From an uncultured Vogesella sp. (GTDB lineage Bacteria > Pseudomonadota > Gammaproteobacteria > Burkholderiales > Chromobacteriaceae): a stretch of DNA of 7,332 nt. The notes beneath the pieces were generated by a model. That model was given only the letters and a program-made list of their open reading frames with translations. It ran no database searches and was not told the origin of the DNA. The DNA lies in contig CAMLGD010000169.1 in assembly GCA_946479405.1 (NCBI GenBank), positions 1 through 7,332 on the forward strand. The letters are read 5' to 3'. This document shows, piece by piece, positions 6,158-7,332 of this stretch. Positions within the stretch are counted from its first letter, which is position 1. Each line of letters opens with the position of its first letter. Both the position numbers and the translations under genes were made by a program.

Positions 6158-7332
6158 ATGACAACATTGCTCGACACCATACAGAGTCCGGCCGACCTGC
6201 GAAAACTCGTGCGCCAGGAGCTGCCGCAACTGGCACAGGAGCTGCGCGAGTTCCTGGTGGAATCGGTCAGCAAGACCGGCGGCCATTTTGCCTCCAACCT
6301 GGGCAGCATCGAGCTGACCATCGCCCTGCACTATGTATTCAATACCCCGGACGACCGTCTGGTGTGGGACGTGGGGCATCAGACCTACCCGCACAAAATC
6401 CTGACCGGCCGCAAGGAGCAGATGTCCACCATGCGCCAGCTGGGCGGACTGGCCGGCTTCCCCAAGCGCGGCGAGTCGGAATACGACACCTTCGGCGTCG
6501 GCCACTCCTCTACCTCCATCGGCGCGGCGCTGGGCATGGCGGTGGCCGCCAAGGCCCAGGGGCTGCAGCGCAAGTGCGTGGCCATCATCGGCGACGGCGC
6601 CATGACCGCCGGTCAGGCATTCGAGGCGCTGAACAACGCCGGCGCGATGGATACCGATCTGCTGGTGATCCTCAACGACAACGATATGTCGATCTCGCCC
6701 AACGTCGGCGCGCTCAACAACTACCTGGCCAAGCTGATGTCCGGTCGCTTCTACGCGGCGATGAAACAGGGCAGCAACAAGGTGCTGGGCATCGCCCCGC
6801 CGCTGCGTGAAATTGCCAGCAAGATGGAAGAACACGTCAAGGGCTTCTTCACCCCCGGCACGCTGTTCGAGGAATTCGGCTTCAACTACATCGGCCCGAT
6901 CGACGGCCACGATGTGGACGTGCTGGTAGACACGCTGAAGAACATCAAGAGCCTGTCCGGCCCGCAGTTCCTGCACATCGTCACCAAGAAGGGTCAGGGC
7001 TACAAGCTGGCCGAGAATGACCCGGTGAAGTACCACGGCGTCACCAAGTTCGACCCGGCCAACGGCCTGGCCGCCGGCAAGAGCGGCGGCGGCAAGCCGC
7101 AGTACACGCAGATTTTCGGCGACTGGCTGTGCGACATGGCCAAGCAGGACAGCCGGCTGGTGGGCATCACCCCGGCGATGCGCGAAGGCTCCGGCATGGT
7201 GCGCTTCGAAAAGGAGCATCCGGACCGCTACTTCGACGTGGCGATTGCCGAACAGCACGCGGTGACCTTCGCCGCCGGCATGGCCTGTGACGGCATGAAG
7301 CCGGTGGTGGCGATCTACTCCACCTTCCTGCA
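6158..7332 (+). CDS. dxs: 1-deoxy-D-xylulose-5-phosphate synthase, N-terminal 391 residues (3' end beyond window)
   Basis: Thiamine-diphosphate enzyme that joins pyruvate and glyceraldehyde 3-phosphate to make DXP, the first and often rate-limiting step of the MEP isoprenoid pathway; DXP also feeds thiamine and pyridoxal synthesis. Visible landmarks are [12 protein letters not shown] (38-49) with active-site H43, [11 protein letters not shown] (70-80), the metal/ThDP-binding GDGAMT...NN motif (145-160), [13 protein letters not shown] (172-184), GPIDGHD (246-252), and the start of the pyrimidine-binding domain with [15 protein letters not shown] (360-374), where E365 corresponds to the catalytic glutamate. 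The family is about 620 residues, so roughly 63% is present; the frame is open to the last base. The ATG at 6158 lies 19 nt after the ispA stop and has no Shine-Dalgarno sequence (AACAAAACCAAT precedes it). Expression may therefore depend on coupling to ispA translation. The identification is very secure. Confidence 0.97.
   Translation, partial: MTTLLDTIQSPADLRKLVRQELPQLAQELREFLVESVSKTGGHFASNLGSIELTIALHYVFNTPDDRLVWDVGHQTYPHKILTGRKEQMSTMRQLGGLAGFPKRGESEYDTFGVGHSSTSIGAALGMAVAAKAQGLQRKCVAIIGDGAMTAGQAFEALNNAGAMDTDLLVILNDNDMSISPNVGALNNYLAKLMSGRFYAAMKQGSNKVLGIAPPLREIASKMEEHVKGFFTPGTLFEEFGFNYIGPIDGHDVDVLVDTLKNIKSLSGPQFLHIVTKKGQGYKLAENDPVKYHGVTKFDPANGLAAGKSGGGKPQYTQIFGDWLCDMAKQDSRLVGITPAMREGSGMVRFEKEHPDRYFDVAIAEQHAVTFAAGMACDGMKPVVAIYSTFL

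Noticed and set aside
5999..7258. Long minus-strand open frame (419 codons) opposite dxs
   Set aside because: The plus strand is unambiguous dxs; the antisense frame is open because of codon bias.
1..7332. A new multi-gene defence or mobile system, or Neisseria-type DNA uptake sequences
   Set aside because: All seven genes belong to well-known families and the order is ordinary. I noticed no GCCGTCTGAA uptake sequence, integrase, transposase, att-like repeat or CRISPR-like array.

Overview
The window is high-GC bacterial chromosome, tightly packed, with six clear housekeeping or regulatory proteins and one short exonuclease subunit. The protein families, codon use and gene order (xseB-ispA-dxs) fit a betaproteobacterium, most likely of the Neisseriales/Chromobacteriaceae type. 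That placement comes from general resemblance and was not tested by a database search. I see no insertion sequence, phage gene, CRISPR array, tRNA or rRNA.

Layout. Positions 1-1417 (minus strand) hold the first 472 codons of valS, valyl-tRNA synthetase; its 3' end lies outside the window. A 214-bp divergent gap (1418-1631) contains a perfect TATAAT for valS and a 10-bp tandem repeat. Positions 1632-2852 (plus) encode a REC-REC-GGDEF diguanylate cyclase. A 17-bp perfect hairpin (2866-2902) separates it from a convergent short-chain dehydrogenase (2913-3743, minus). A second divergent gap (3744-3896) carries another 10-bp tandem repeat. It leads to an Alx/TerC-type nine-helix membrane protein (3897-4868, plus), closed by a clear intrinsic terminator (4891-4924).

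A good sigma-70 promoter (4952-4980) then drives a plus-strand operon. It contains xseB (5019-5252), ispA (5242-6138, overlapping xseB by 11 nt) and dxs (from 6158, cut by the window end after 391 codons).

How the genes relate. dxs supplies the first step of the MEP isoprenoid pathway and ispA makes farnesyl diphosphate further along the same route, so they form a functional pair; xseB is a DNA-repair gene that shares their transcript. The diguanylate cyclase is an orphan response regulator: no histidine kinase is seen beside it. valS, the dehydrogenase and alx appear to be independent transcription units.

I did not find a new multi-gene system here. The points most worth a second look are the two similar 10-bp-phased repeats in the two divergent promoter regions, the identical TCACACCATG start context of the divergent valS and cyclase genes, the lack of Shine-Dalgarno sequences at several starts, and the double-receiver cyclase without a canonical I-site.
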